Source of the DNA: Sphingobium sp. TCM1
GTDB taxonomy: Bacteria > Pseudomonadota > Alphaproteobacteria > Sphingomonadales > Sphingomonadaceae
Assembly (NCBI RefSeq): GCF_001650725.1
Contig: NZ_LXVX01000038.1
Span: 62,001 to 126,000 of the forward strand
Direction: 5' to 3'
DNA length: 64,000 nt
Shown here: positions 34,368 through 42,509 of the stretch, in pieces
Layout: each line of letters starts with the position of its first letter
Position numbering within the stretch: position 1 is the first letter of the stretch
The notes under the pieces: model-generated
What the model saw: the letters and a program-made list of their open reading frames with translations, nothing else
The model's database searches: none
What the model was told of the DNA's origin: nothing
Program-made: the position numbers and the translations under genes

Positions 34368-35684
34368 TCAGGCACGAACGGCGCGGCCGCGGACGATCAG
34401 CGTCGCCGCGCCCGCCGCGATCATCATCACGCCCGCCATGGTGAGGATGTTGCGCGGATCGCCGCCCAGCAGGGGGCGGTAGATGACCGGCACGATCAAT
34501 GTCTCCAGCAGCATGGGAATGACAATGAACATGTTGAAGATGCCCATGTAGACGCCCGTGCGTTCCGGCGGGATGCTGTTGGCCAGCATCACATAGGGAT
34601 TGCCCATCATGCTCGCCCAGCCGATGCCGATGCCGATCATCAGCAGGAACAGCTGCCCATGGCTGTCCGCCCCCGGAATGGCCAGCATCGCCGCGCCCGA
34701 CAGGGCGACCGCTCCGGCATGGATATATTGCGGGCCGATGCGGCGGCTGAGCGGCACCATGGCAAAGGCCGACAGGCAGGCGATGGCATTGTAGAAAGCG
34801 CCCGCCTGGCCGGTCAGCAGCACCGCCTGGCGAAAGCCGCTGCTCGCGGGATCGGCGGTGTCGAACAGGGCGCGCGCCAGCGCGAAGCTGATGAACTGCC
34901 AATAGGCGAACATCGCGAACCATTGCAGCAGCATCGACAGCGCCAGCTGGCGCATGGGCGCTGGCATTTCGCGCACTGCGGCGACGAAATCGCGCCACGC
35001 CGTACCCGGCGACAGCCGGTCTTCCTGCATCCGTGCGATCTCTTCCGGCGCCAGCGGCAGTTCGGGCACCCGCAGCACCGACCACAGGATGGTCGAAATG
35101 GAAATCACCGCGCCGATCAGGAAGGCGATGCGGGTGATATCGGGAATCCCGTTCGCATCGACCAGGTCGGCGCTGAATCCCCACCAGACCAGCAGCGACG
35201 GCGCCAGATAGGACAGGGTCTGGGCGAGGCCCGTAAAGGCGCTCTGCGTCAGGAAGCCGAGTGATCGCTGCTCCTCGTTCAGCCGGTCGCTGACATAGGC
35301 GCGATACGGTTCCATGGTGATATTGTTGGCCGCGTCCAGAATCCAGAGCAGGCTGGCTGCGAACCAGAGCGTCGGGCTGTAGGGCATGAGCAGCAGGCCC
35401 AGGCTGCACAGCACAGCGCCGATCAGGAAATAGGGCGTGCGTCGCCCCCAGCGGCTGACCGTCCGGTCGCTCAGCGCGCCGACGATCGGCTGCACCAGCA
35501 GGCCCGTCACCGGCCCGGCCAGCCACAGCAGCGGCAGGCTGGCTTCATCGGCCCCCAGATAGCGATAGATCGGTCCCATATTGGCCTGTTGCAGGCCGAA
35601 GGAAAACTGGATGCCGAAAAAGCCGAGATTCATCTCGACGATCTGCAGGAGGCGCATCCTCGGCTTGCCGGCTCGATCCCGCAT
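34368..35684 (-). CDS. MFS sugar transporter, SLC45/GPH-like
   Basis: A 438-residue inner-membrane protein with about twelve hydrophobic segments. [21 protein letters not shown] near residue 70 is the loop signature shared by SLC45/SUC-type sucrose and maltose transporters. Such proteins import a disaccharide with a proton. ATG at 35684 follows GAGAGGATC. It is the first gene of an operon with the LacI repressor and has its own LacI-type operator (35755-35766). Sucrose left by periplasmic alpha-galactosidase action is a plausible cargo for delivery to the leaderless GH68 enzyme; this is inference from the locus. Confidence 0.88.
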   Translation of the reverse strand: MRDRAGKPRMRLLQIVEMNLGFFGIQFSFGLQQANMGPIYRYLGADEASLPLLWLAGPVTGLLVQPIVGALSDRTVSRWGRRTPYFLIGAVLCSLGLLLMPYSPTLWFAASLLWILDAANNITMEPYRAYVSDRLNEEQRSLGFLTQSAFTGLAQTLSYLAPSLLVWWGFSADLVDANGIPDITRIAFLIGAVISISTILWSVLRVPELPLAPEEIARMQEDRLSPGTAWRDFVAAVREMPAPMRQLALSMLLQWFAMFAYWQFISFALARALFDTADPASSGFRQAVLLTGQAGAFYNAIACLSAFAMVPLSRRIGPQYIHAGAVALSGAAMLAIPGADSHGQLFLLMIGIGIGWASMMGNPYVMLANSIPPERTGVYMGIFNMFIVIPMLLETLIVPVIYRPLLGGDPRNILTMAGVMMIAAGAATLIVRGRAVRA

Positions 35685-35740
35685 ATGATCCTCTCTCCTG
35701 TCGTCGCCGGCTTGGTCCCGGATTCGGCCAGCATATCGGC

Positions 35741-35768
35741 TCGATACCGTTTACGCAATCGTTTGCTG
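35741..35768 (-). promoter_or_regulatory. MFS/LacI promoter with LacI-type operator
   Basis: On the minus strand CAGCAA, 16 bases, then TATCGA (35746 to 35741). The operator core GCAAACGATTGC (35766-35755) differs by one base from the perfect palindrome at the TonB and GH68 promoters and overlaps the -35 element in the same way. The start codon is about 57 bases downstream. Confidence 0.65.
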
Positions 35769-35888
35769 AGAATTTACCCGGATGGAAGTTATCTTCGCTG
35801 CAACTGTCCATGTCGCTGTCGGACTTTCGCCGCCGACCGCCGCCATGGACTAGCGGGATCGGCCCTAATCATGCGATAATGGCGCATC

Positions 35889-36791
35889 ATGCTCACCGTT
35901 CGCCAGATTGAAATGTTCCGCGCCGTCATGATCACCAAGACGATCAGCGGCGCGGCCCGGATGCTGGGCACTTCCCAGCCGGGCCTCAGCCGGATGCTGG
36001 CCCATATGGAGGACCGGCTGAATTTCCGGCTGTTCGACCGGACCCGCGGCCGGCTGGTGCCGACGCAGGAGGCGCGCACGCTGTTCGAGGAAATCGAGCA
36101 TATCTACAAGGGGTTCGATGACCTCGCCCATGTCATCCGCCGCCTCGCCAAGGGAGAGGACAGGCTGTTCCGCGTCGGCGCTTCCCCCTCGCTCGGCCAT
36201 TCGATCGTGCCGCCCATGCTCGCGCGCCTGACCGCCAATTATCCGGGGCTGACCATCCAGTTCGACATCTTGTCGGTCGAGCAGGCGGCGGACTATCTGG
36301 CGTTGCAGCGGGGCGACTATGCGCTCACCGTCTTTCCGATCGACCACCCCAACATATTGTCCAGCCGGATCGGCACGGGGCGCATGGTGTGCGCGGTCCC
36401 CAGCAGCCATCCGCTCGCGGGCCGCGACCGCATCAGCGTCGCGGAGATAGCGGACGAACAGCTACAGTCCTTCCGCCCCGACACGCCGCATGGCCGGGCC
36501 ATCGCCGACATGTTCGAGCGGGCGGGACGCGAGATCCAAGTATCCACCTATATCCGCTTTGCGGAAACCGCCGTCGCCTTCGTCGCCAACGGCATGGGAA
36601 TCGCGCTGGTCGACAGCTTCACCGCGATGCAGCCCCATGCCGACACGGTCCGCTTCCTGGAGTTCGACGATCCCGGCGTCCTTCCGGTCTATATCAATCG
36701 CAATCTGGAATCGCCCCGCGCGATCATCGGCGAGACGTTCGAGGAGATCGCCCGGACCATCCTGCTCTCGCTCCGCTCCGCCAGGACATAA
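35889..36791 (+). CDS. LysR-family transcriptional regulator
   Basis: A 300-residue LysR regulator. The winged helix-turn-helix is residues 2-62 (LTVRQIEMFRAVMITKTISGAARMLGTSQPGLSRMLAHMEDRLNFRLFDR). The C-terminal effector domain runs from about residue 92 (FRVGASPSLGHSIVPPML) to the end. It is encoded on the same strand as, and just upstream of, the AAHS transporter, dehydrogenase and porin genes, so control of quinate/shikimate use is likely. The gap 36792-36943 carries TTTCATATAGTGGAAA (36820s), an imperfect inverted repeat with TTC and GAA ends that could be its site. Confidence 0.9.
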   Translation: MLTVRQIEMFRAVMITKTISGAARMLGTSQPGLSRMLAHMEDRLNFRLFDRTRGRLVPTQEARTLFEEIEHIYKGFDDLAHVIRRLAKGEDRLFRVGASPSLGHSIVPPMLARLTANYPGLTIQFDILSVEQAADYLALQRGDYALTVFPIDHPNILSSRIGTGRMVCAVPSSHPLAGRDRISVAEIADEQLQSFRPDTPHGRAIADMFERAGREIQVSTYIRFAETAVAFVANGMGIALVDSFTAMQPHADTVRFLEFDDPGVLPVYINRNLESPRAIIGETFEEIARTILLSLRSART

Positions 36792-36943
36792 CATAAGAGC
36801 ATAGAGAACATCGTTTCATATAGTGGAAAATACCTACCGGTCAGACGATGAAGGCACACCCGCAGAATAGAAGCCGACAGGCCACCGGGCTGGTTTTCAG
36901 AGCAGGGGCTCAATGCCCCGAGAGGATGAAAGGCGTCATTTCC

Positions 36944-38296
36944 ATGGCCAGCTATTCCGCCACCGGCAGCGTCTCCGTGCGGCCCTACGTCACCGTTGAC
37001 AGCGCCCCGTCGCACGGTTCCGATTCCAGCTGGACCGGGCGCCAGATTCTGGTTGTCGCCATCTGCTTCATCCTCAACATGCTCGATGGCATGGACGTGC
37101 TGATCCTGTCCTATGTCGCCCCGGCCCTGTCCGCCGACTGGGAGGTCAGCCCTGAAAGCCTGGGCGTCGTATTCAGCGCCGGCCTCGCCGGCATGGCGGC
37201 TGGCGGTTTGCTGATCGCACCGCTGGCTGACCGCTTCGGCCGCCGCAGGCTGATCCTCGCCTCGCTCGTCATGATGACGCTCGCGATGTTCGCATCGGGC
37301 GTCGCCACCTCGGTCTGGCAACTGATCGCCAGCCGCTTCGTCGTGGGCATCGGCATCGGCACGGTGCTGGCCAGCATGGCCGCGCTGACCGCCGAATATG
37401 CCCCCGCCCGGCATCGCACCTTCGCGGTGGGCTTCCTCCAGGCCGGCTATCCCGTCGGCGCCACCATCACCGGCTTCGTCGTCGCCAGCCATGTCGGCAC
37501 CCATGGCTGGCAGGCGATGCTGCTCGGCGCGGCCGTGCTCTGCGCCATCGCCATTCCCTTCGTCTGGCTGTTGCTGCCCGAATCCATCGCCTTCCTCCTC
37601 AGCCGCCAGCCCAAGGGCGCGCTCGACAAGGCGAACCGCCTGCTCGCCTCGATCGGCCAGCCCCGGCTGGACGCTCTGCCTGCGCAAAATGGCGGCGAAA
37701 CGCGCCACGCCGGCGTGCGCGGACTGCTGACCGAAGGCCGCGCGCCCAGCACGATCCTTCTTTGGCTGGCGATCATCTTCGCCTTCATGACGCTGTATTT
37801 CGTAATCAGCTGGATCCCCAAGCTGGCGGTGGAGGCCGGCCTGCCGGCGAAGGACGCCATCTATGCCGGCGCGATCTACAATATTGGCGCCTTCGTCGGC
37901 ACCTCCTCGATCGGACTCGTCGCGATGCGCTTCGACCTGCGCAGGCTGATCCTGGTCTATATGGCCCTCGCCGCCGCTGCCCTGGTTGTGTTCGGATCGG
38001 TCGCCATGCCGCTCGCGGCGACGCTGGCCACCGCCTTCCTGATCGGCGTGTTCGTGCAGGGCGGCTTCAACGGCTGCTATCCGCTGGCCGCCAGTCTCTA
38101 TCCCCCCGAAGCGCGCGGCACCGGCATCGGCTGGGCCATGGGCGTCGGCCGTATCGGCGCGGTCATCGGCCCGATGCTCGGCGGCTTCCTGCTGGCGGCC
38201 AAGGTATCGCTGCCGGTGATCTTCGGCATCTTCGCGGTGCCGGTGGTGCTGGCCGGCATCTGCGCAGCGATGATCCGCCTGCCCAGGGCCGCCTGA
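36944..38296 (+). CDS. MFS transporter, aromatic acid:H+ symporter (AAHS) type
   Basis: A 450-residue inner-membrane transporter with twelve predicted helices. The first helix carries FILNMLDGMDVLILSYVAPAL, the DGxD motif of the AAHS subfamily (PcaK, BenK, ShiA-like). ADRFGRRRLIL in the 2-3 loop and the second-half counterpart complete the pattern. ATG at 36944 is chosen with AAAGG upstream; earlier ATGs at 36926 and 36848 are possible. It is followed 28 bases later by a shikimate/quinate dehydrogenase gene. Quinate, shikimate or protocatechuate uptake is the likely function. Confidence 0.88.
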   Translation: MASYSATGSVSVRPYVTVDSAPSHGSDSSWTGRQILVVAICFILNMLDGMDVLILSYVAPALSADWEVSPESLGVVFSAGLAGMAAGGLLIAPLADRFGRRRLILASLVMMTLAMFASGVATSVWQLIASRFVVGIGIGTVLASMAALTAEYAPARHRTFAVGFLQAGYPVGATITGFVVASHVGTHGWQAMLLGAAVLCAIAIPFVWLLLPESIAFLLSRQPKGALDKANRLLASIGQPRLDALPAQNGGETRHAGVRGLLTEGRAPSTILLWLAIIFAFMTLYFVISWIPKLAVEAGLPAKDAIYAGAIYNIGAFVGTSSIGLVAMRFDLRRLILVYMALAAAALVVFGSVAMPLAATLATAFLIGVFVQGGFNGCYPLAASLYPPEARGTGIGWAMGVGRIGAVIGPMLGGFLLAAKVSLPVIFGIFAVPVVLAGICAAMIRLPRAA

Positions 38297-38324
38297 CCCC
38301 GACCTTTCTCAAGGAAGATATTTC

Positions 38325-39221
38325 ATGTTCCAGCAACCCGTGCGCGATGCGGGCCGGCCCCGCGCGTCCATCCTCTGCGGCCTGATCGGCAGCGGCATCG
38401 CCGGATCGCGCAGCCCCGAAATGCACGAGACGGAGGCCCGCGCCCTCGGCCTGACCATGGTCTATCGCATCCTGGACGGCGAAGTGATGGGCTATGGCGC
38501 CGCCGACCTGCCACGGTTGCTGCCCATGCTCGGCGCTATGGGCTTTGACGGGCTCAACGTCACGCACCCCTTCAAGCAGGATGTGATCCCCCTGCTCGAC
38601 AGCCTGTCGGATGCCGCGAAGGCGCTGGGCGCGGTCAACACCATCCTGTTCCGCGACGGCCGGACGCATGGCGACAATAGCGACTGGTCGGGCTATCGCG
38701 CCCACTTCCTCGCTGGCCTTGGCGATCGGCCGCGCGGGCGGGTCGCCATGATCGGCGCCGGCGGCGCGGCGGCGGCAGTGGGCTACGCCCATCTCGATCT
38801 CGGCGCGGCGCGCCTCGCCATCTTCGATCCGGCGCGGGACCGCGCCGTGACCCTCGCCGATCGGCTGAGCTACCTCTTCCCGACGGCCGACGTCAGCGTG
38901 GCGGCCACGGCGGCCGAAGCGATCGCCGGCGCGGACGGCGTCGTGCAGGCCTCGCCGATCGGAATGGAGAGCCACCCCGGCCTGCCCTTCGACCCCGACC
39001 TGTTGACCCCCGACCAATGGGTGTCGGACATCATCTATTTCCCGCTCGAAACGCCCCTGCTCGCGGCCGCCGCCGCCAAGGGCTGCGCAACGCTCAACGG
39101 TGGCGGCATGGCGGTGATGCAGGCTGCTCATGCCTTCGCCCGCTTCACCGGGGTCGAACCCGACAGTGCGCGCATGATGGCCGATTTCGATCATGCCACG
39201 CAGCGGAGCGCCCGCGCATGA
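38325..39221 (+). CDS. Shikimate/quinate dehydrogenase family (AroE/YdiB-like)
   Basis: A 298-residue NAD(P) dehydrogenase of the AroE family. Segments: SRSPEMHETEARALGL near 30, NVTHPFKQ with the catalytic lysine near 85, GDNSDWSGY with the catalytic aspartate near 120, and the nucleotide-binding MIGAGGAAAAVGYA near 145. N-terminal SP rather than SxS and the longer N-terminus resemble the YdiB/QuiB branch rather than biosynthetic AroE. With an AAHS transporter upstream and 3-dehydroshikimate dehydratase nearby, oxidation of quinate or shikimate for catabolism is likely. Its TGA overlaps the ATG of the porin gene. Confidence 0.88.
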   Translation: MFQQPVRDAGRPRASILCGLIGSGIAGSRSPEMHETEARALGLTMVYRILDGEVMGYGAADLPRLLPMLGAMGFDGLNVTHPFKQDVIPLLDSLSDAAKALGAVNTILFRDGRTHGDNSDWSGYRAHFLAGLGDRPRGRVAMIGAGGAAAAVGYAHLDLGAARLAIFDPARDRAVTLADRLSYLFPTADVSVAATAAEAIAGADGVVQASPIGMESHPGLPFDPDLLTPDQWVSDIIYFPLETPLLAAAAAKGCATLNGGGMAVMQAAHAFARFTGVEPDSARMMADFDHATQRSARA

Positions 39222-40516
39222 TCGCCGATACGCCACCCGCCATCGTTCAGCCGGTGCAGGTCGCCGTCGCCGCCGTCGCGCAATCCGGTCCGCCCGCCGG
39301 CCCCCAGACGCCGGCTCCCGAACCCGTCACCCGGCCCGGCTGGCGCACGCATCTCAAGGACAAGGGGGTTACACTCACCTTTTCCTATGTGTCGGAAAGC
39401 GCGGCTTCGATCAGCGGCGGGCAGGACCAGGGGGCGGCCTATACTCAGCAATTGCTCGCCTCCGCCGTGGTCGACACCGAAAAGACGTTCGGGCTGGAAG
39501 GCGGCAAGCTCATCGCCACGATCATCCACCGCAAGGGAGAGGATCTGACCGCCACCCGCATCGGCAATCTGTTCGAGGTGCAGGAATTGTTCGGCGGCGG
39601 GCAGGATCTGCGTCCGGCCGAACTGAGCTACGAACAGCAGCTCAATGGCGGGAAGACCGCCCTGAAATTCGGCCTCTATCATACCGGCGACGATTTTGCG
39701 ACGCTGCCCTCCGGTTGCCAGTTCCAGAATTTCGCCTTCTGTCCGCGCCCGACCACGCTCTTTTACAATAGCGGCTTCTCGGGCTTTCCCATCCCCCGCT
39801 GGGGACTGCGCGCGCGGCAGGAGATCGCCCGGAACCTGACCGTCACCGTCGCCGCCTTCGAGGTGAACAGCATCCGCGCCCAGACCGGCAATGGCTGGAA
39901 GCTGGCGCCCCGCTTCGACAGCTTCGTTCTGCCGGTCGAACTGGGATGGAAATTCGGCCAGCAGGAAGGCGGGCTGCCCGGCCTGATCCGCGTCGGCGGG
40001 CTCGTCGACACGACCGACCGCGCCGATGTTCGCGACGACGTCAATGGCAACAGCTATGTGCTTTCGGGCCTATCGCCCGCCATGCGGCAGGAACGCTGGA
40101 GCGCCTGGATCATGGGCGAGAAGATGATTGCCCGCTTCGGCGCGGGCGATCGCGGCCTGGCTCTGTTCGGCACCATGACCCTGTCCGACCGGCACACCGC
40201 CCGCGTCCCCTTCTTCCTGAGTGGCGGCTTCGTCGCGCGCGGCCTGTGGGACAGCCGGCCCAAGGACAATTTCGGCCTTGGCCTGGTCTATGCCCGCGTC
40301 AATCCGCGCATCTCCGACCGGCAGCGCGACCAGCAATCGCTGGGCCAGTCCGTCGACGTGCAGACATGGGAAGCTAGCGGTGAGATTTTCTACGGCTGGC
40401 AGGCGACGCGCGAACTGCTGTTGCGCCCGAATCTGCAATATATCCACCGCGTGGGTGCCACCAGCCGCCACGCCGATGCTGTCGTGGCGGGGCTGACGGT
40501 GAAGCTGATCCTGTAA
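39218..40516 (+). CDS. OprB-family carbohydrate-selective porin, no clear signal peptide
   Basis: A 432-residue porin. After a Pro/Ala-rich stretch (residues 1-40) comes RTHLKDKGVTLTFSYVSESAASISGG, the start of OprB barrels, and the body shows alternating strands with GLYHTGDDF, LGWKFGQQ and the end VAGLTVKLIL. OprB proteins let sugars and sugar acids cross the outer membrane; quinate is a plausible cargo here. The ATG at 39218 overlaps the dehydrogenase stop by four bases. The N-terminus has no basic residues and a weak hydrophobic core (VQVAVAAVAQSG), so a standard Sec signal is missing. No better upstream start is visible. Confidence 0.83.
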   Translation: MIADTPPAIVQPVQVAVAAVAQSGPPAGPQTPAPEPVTRPGWRTHLKDKGVTLTFSYVSESAASISGGQDQGAAYTQQLLASAVVDTEKTFGLEGGKLIATIIHRKGEDLTATRIGNLFEVQELFGGGQDLRPAELSYEQQLNGGKTALKFGLYHTGDDFATLPSGCQFQNFAFCPRPTTLFYNSGFSGFPIPRWGLRARQEIARNLTVTVAAFEVNSIRAQTGNGWKLAPRFDSFVLPVELGWKFGQQEGGLPGLIRVGGLVDTTDRADVRDDVNGNSYVLSGLSPAMRQERWSAWIMGEKMIARFGAGDRGLALFGTMTLSDRHTARVPFFLSGGFVARGLWDSRPKDNFGLGLVYARVNPRISDRQRDQQSLGQSVDVQTWEASGEIFYGWQATRELLLRPNLQYIHRVGATSRHADAVVAGLTVKLIL

Positions 40517-40524
40517 TCGCGAAG

Positions 40525-40548
40525 GGTCGTGGACGTCAGTCCACGACC
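40525..40548. terminator. Hairpin at the convergent porin/quiC gene ends
   Basis: A perfect 10-bp stem, GGTCGTGGAC / GTCCACGACC, with a four-base loop (GTCA) lies between the two converging genes and includes the last codons and the stop of quiC. No T-run follows on either side, so termination would have to rely on the hairpin alone or on Rho. Confidence 0.45.
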
Positions 40549-42407
40549 ATGTCGTCCCGGAAGCGGTTTTGCGCTGCCAGCCGGACGCCGGCATTGGGCG
40601 CGCCATAGCCGACATAGCCGGGCGTTCGCTGAACGAACTCGAAGAAGAACAGCTTGTCGAAGGCGCGGCTGTAAAGCTGCCAGAAGCCGTTGCCGTCCGC
40701 ATCCTCGTCATAGAGGATGCCCAGTTCCGCCATGCGGGCGACCGTCGCATCGTCGAACCCGAAGCGGGCCGCCAGGTCGGCATGATAATTGGCCGGGATC
40801 GTCAGCATCGCCGCGCCGCTGTCGCGCAACGCCTGCGCCGTTGCGAATATGTCGTCGGTGGCGATCGCAACATGCTGATAACCGCCACCTATGCCCTGCC
40901 CCAGGAATCGCGACGACAAGGTTTCGCGGGCATCGGAGGCGTTGAGCGTCACGCGAAACCCGCCATTGGTCGATTGCATTGCCTGGCTGTGAACCAGCCC
41001 CGAGGGGTCGATCACATCCTGTGCCGCCTTGGCCTCCAGCCCGAACAGAGCGCGCCAGTAGAGTTGCCAGGAGAGGAACTCATCCTCATGCACCACCGCA
41101 GCCAGATGATCGAAACCACGAGCATGGACGGGCGCATCCGGTTCGACATCGAGCGCCACGAACTCTCGCGCCCAAAGCCCTTCCACTTCATTGTCGTCGA
41201 TCAGATAGACCAGGCTGCCGCCGACGCCCCGCAACGCCGGCATCGCCATGCGGCCCGGACGTCCTTCGGGACTATAGGCCTTGATGCCCAGCGCCGCCGC
41301 GCGCGCCAGGACTGCCGCCTTGTCCCCCACCCGAACGCCGATGGCGCAGATGGAGGGGCCATGGGCGGTGCGATAGGCGCTGGCAAAGCCCTTCGGCTCG
41401 GCGTTGACGACGAAGTTGACGCCGCCCTGGCGCCAGCGCGTCACCTTCTTGTGCCGATGCTCGCCGGCAAGGGTGAAGCCCAACGCCGCGAACGTGCTGC
41501 CAAGCCGGGCCGAGCTTGCGCCATCGGCGGTGAACTCCACGAACTCCGCCCCCAGCATCGGCTGCGGTGCGGGCATCGCCGTCTCCCGGCCCAGCAGCCG
41601 CAAGGCCGCGTCGCGCACATAGTCGAGCGAGCGCCTTCCGTCCTCCGCCACCAGCGCGGCGCTGTTGGACCGGAAGCGGTCATTGAAGATTTCCAGCGAC
41701 AGCGGCCCTTCATAGCCGGTGCGCAGGATCTCCGCGACATAGGCTTCGACATCCAGCCCCCCCTGGCCCGGCAGATTGCGGAAATGACGGCTCCAGTAAA
41801 GCAGGTCCATGTCGAGCAGCGGCGCGTCGGCCAGCTGCACGAAGACGATCTTGTCGCCCCTTATGGTGCGGATGCTCTCATTTGGAATACCGCGCGACAG
41901 CGAATGATAGCTGTCGAGGATGATGCCGATGTTCGGATGATCGACCTGCTCGACGATCGACCAGACATCGCGGTGGTCGAAGACATGCCGACCCCAGGCC
42001 AGCGCCTCGTAACCGACCAGGATGCCGCGCTTTGCGGCGCGGTCGCCCAGTTCGCGGAAATCATCGACGATCCGCTCCCGCTCGCCCAGCGAAGCGGGCG
42101 AGCAGTTGGAGCAGACCAGAATGCGGTCCGCGCCCAGTTCGCCCATCAGGTCGAACTTGCGCTCCGCCCGGTCCATCGCGCGCTGGCGCAAGGTACCCGG
42201 CATCCCCTCGAAATCACGGAACGGCTGGTAGAGCATACAGGCAAGGCCGAGATCATCGAGCATCCTGCGCACATCGCTCGGCGACAGCGACGACCCGATC
42301 AGGTCATTCTCGAAAATCTCGACGCCCGCAAATCCCGCCGACGCCGCCGCGCGCAGCTTTTCCTCGAGCGTACCCCTGAGCGAAACGGTGGCAATGGCGT
42401 TGGACAT
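40536..42407 (-). CDS. quiC: 3-dehydroshikimate dehydratase, two-domain QuiC type
   Basis: A 623-residue fusion protein. The N-terminal half (to about 270) is a sugar-phosphate isomerase/AP-endonuclease-like TIM barrel: GFAGVEIFEND near 25, GIILDSYHSLSRG near 165 and LEIFNDRFRS near 245 carry the metal ligands. The C-terminal half (about 290-620) is a 4-hydroxyphenylpyruvate-dioxygenase-like VOC domain with GYQHVAIATDDI near 495 and KLFFFEFVQRTPGYVGYG near 590. This architecture is that of Pseudomonas QuiC, which converts 3-dehydroshikimate to protocatechuate. The C-terminal domain is dispensable or structural in known cases. It converges on the porin gene and completes a quinate/shikimate module. 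Confidence 0.87.
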   Translation of the reverse strand: MSNAIATVSLRGTLEEKLRAAASAGFAGVEIFENDLIGSSLSPSDVRRMLDDLGLACMLYQPFRDFEGMPGTLRQRAMDRAERKFDLMGELGADRILVCSNCSPASLGERERIVDDFRELGDRAAKRGILVGYEALAWGRHVFDHRDVWSIVEQVDHPNIGIILDSYHSLSRGIPNESIRTIRGDKIVFVQLADAPLLDMDLLYWSRHFRNLPGQGGLDVEAYVAEILRTGYEGPLSLEIFNDRFRSNSAALVAEDGRRSLDYVRDAALRLLGRETAMPAPQPMLGAEFVEFTADGASSARLGSTFAALGFTLAGEHRHKKVTRWRQGGVNFVVNAEPKGFASAYRTAHGPSICAIGVRVGDKAAVLARAAALGIKAYSPEGRPGRMAMPALRGVGGSLVYLIDDNEVEGLWAREFVALDVEPDAPVHARGFDHLAAVVHEDEFLSWQLYWRALFGLEAKAAQDVIDPSGLVHSQAMQSTNGGFRVTLNASDARETLSSRFLGQGIGGGYQHVAIATDDIFATAQALRDSGAAMLTIPANYHADLAARFGFDDATVARMAELGILYDEDADGNGFWQLYSRAFDKLFFFEFVQRTPGYVGYGAPNAGVRLAAQNRFRDDMVVD

Positions 42408-42461
42408 GATGGCTCCCTCATCGAGACGCCATCATCCCACCGTTTGGCCTTGACGATAAGG

Positions 42462-42480
42462 GGGCAGGACGCACCTGCCC
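42462..42480 (-). terminator. Possible terminator hairpin after the GH35 gene
   Basis: GGGCAGG / CCTGCCC with a five-base loop lies 30 bases past the GH35 stop in the reading direction. Only CCCTTATCG follows and there is no U-run, so the call is weak. Confidence 0.35.
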
Positions 42481-42509
42481 ATGCCATGACGTTATGGGCT
42501 ATGCCCGCA

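Noticed and set aside
36848-36943. Longer N-terminus for the AAHS transporter
   Set aside because: The extra residues are polar and unlike the family. The transporter starts normally at 36944, although ATG 36926 cannot be fully excluded.
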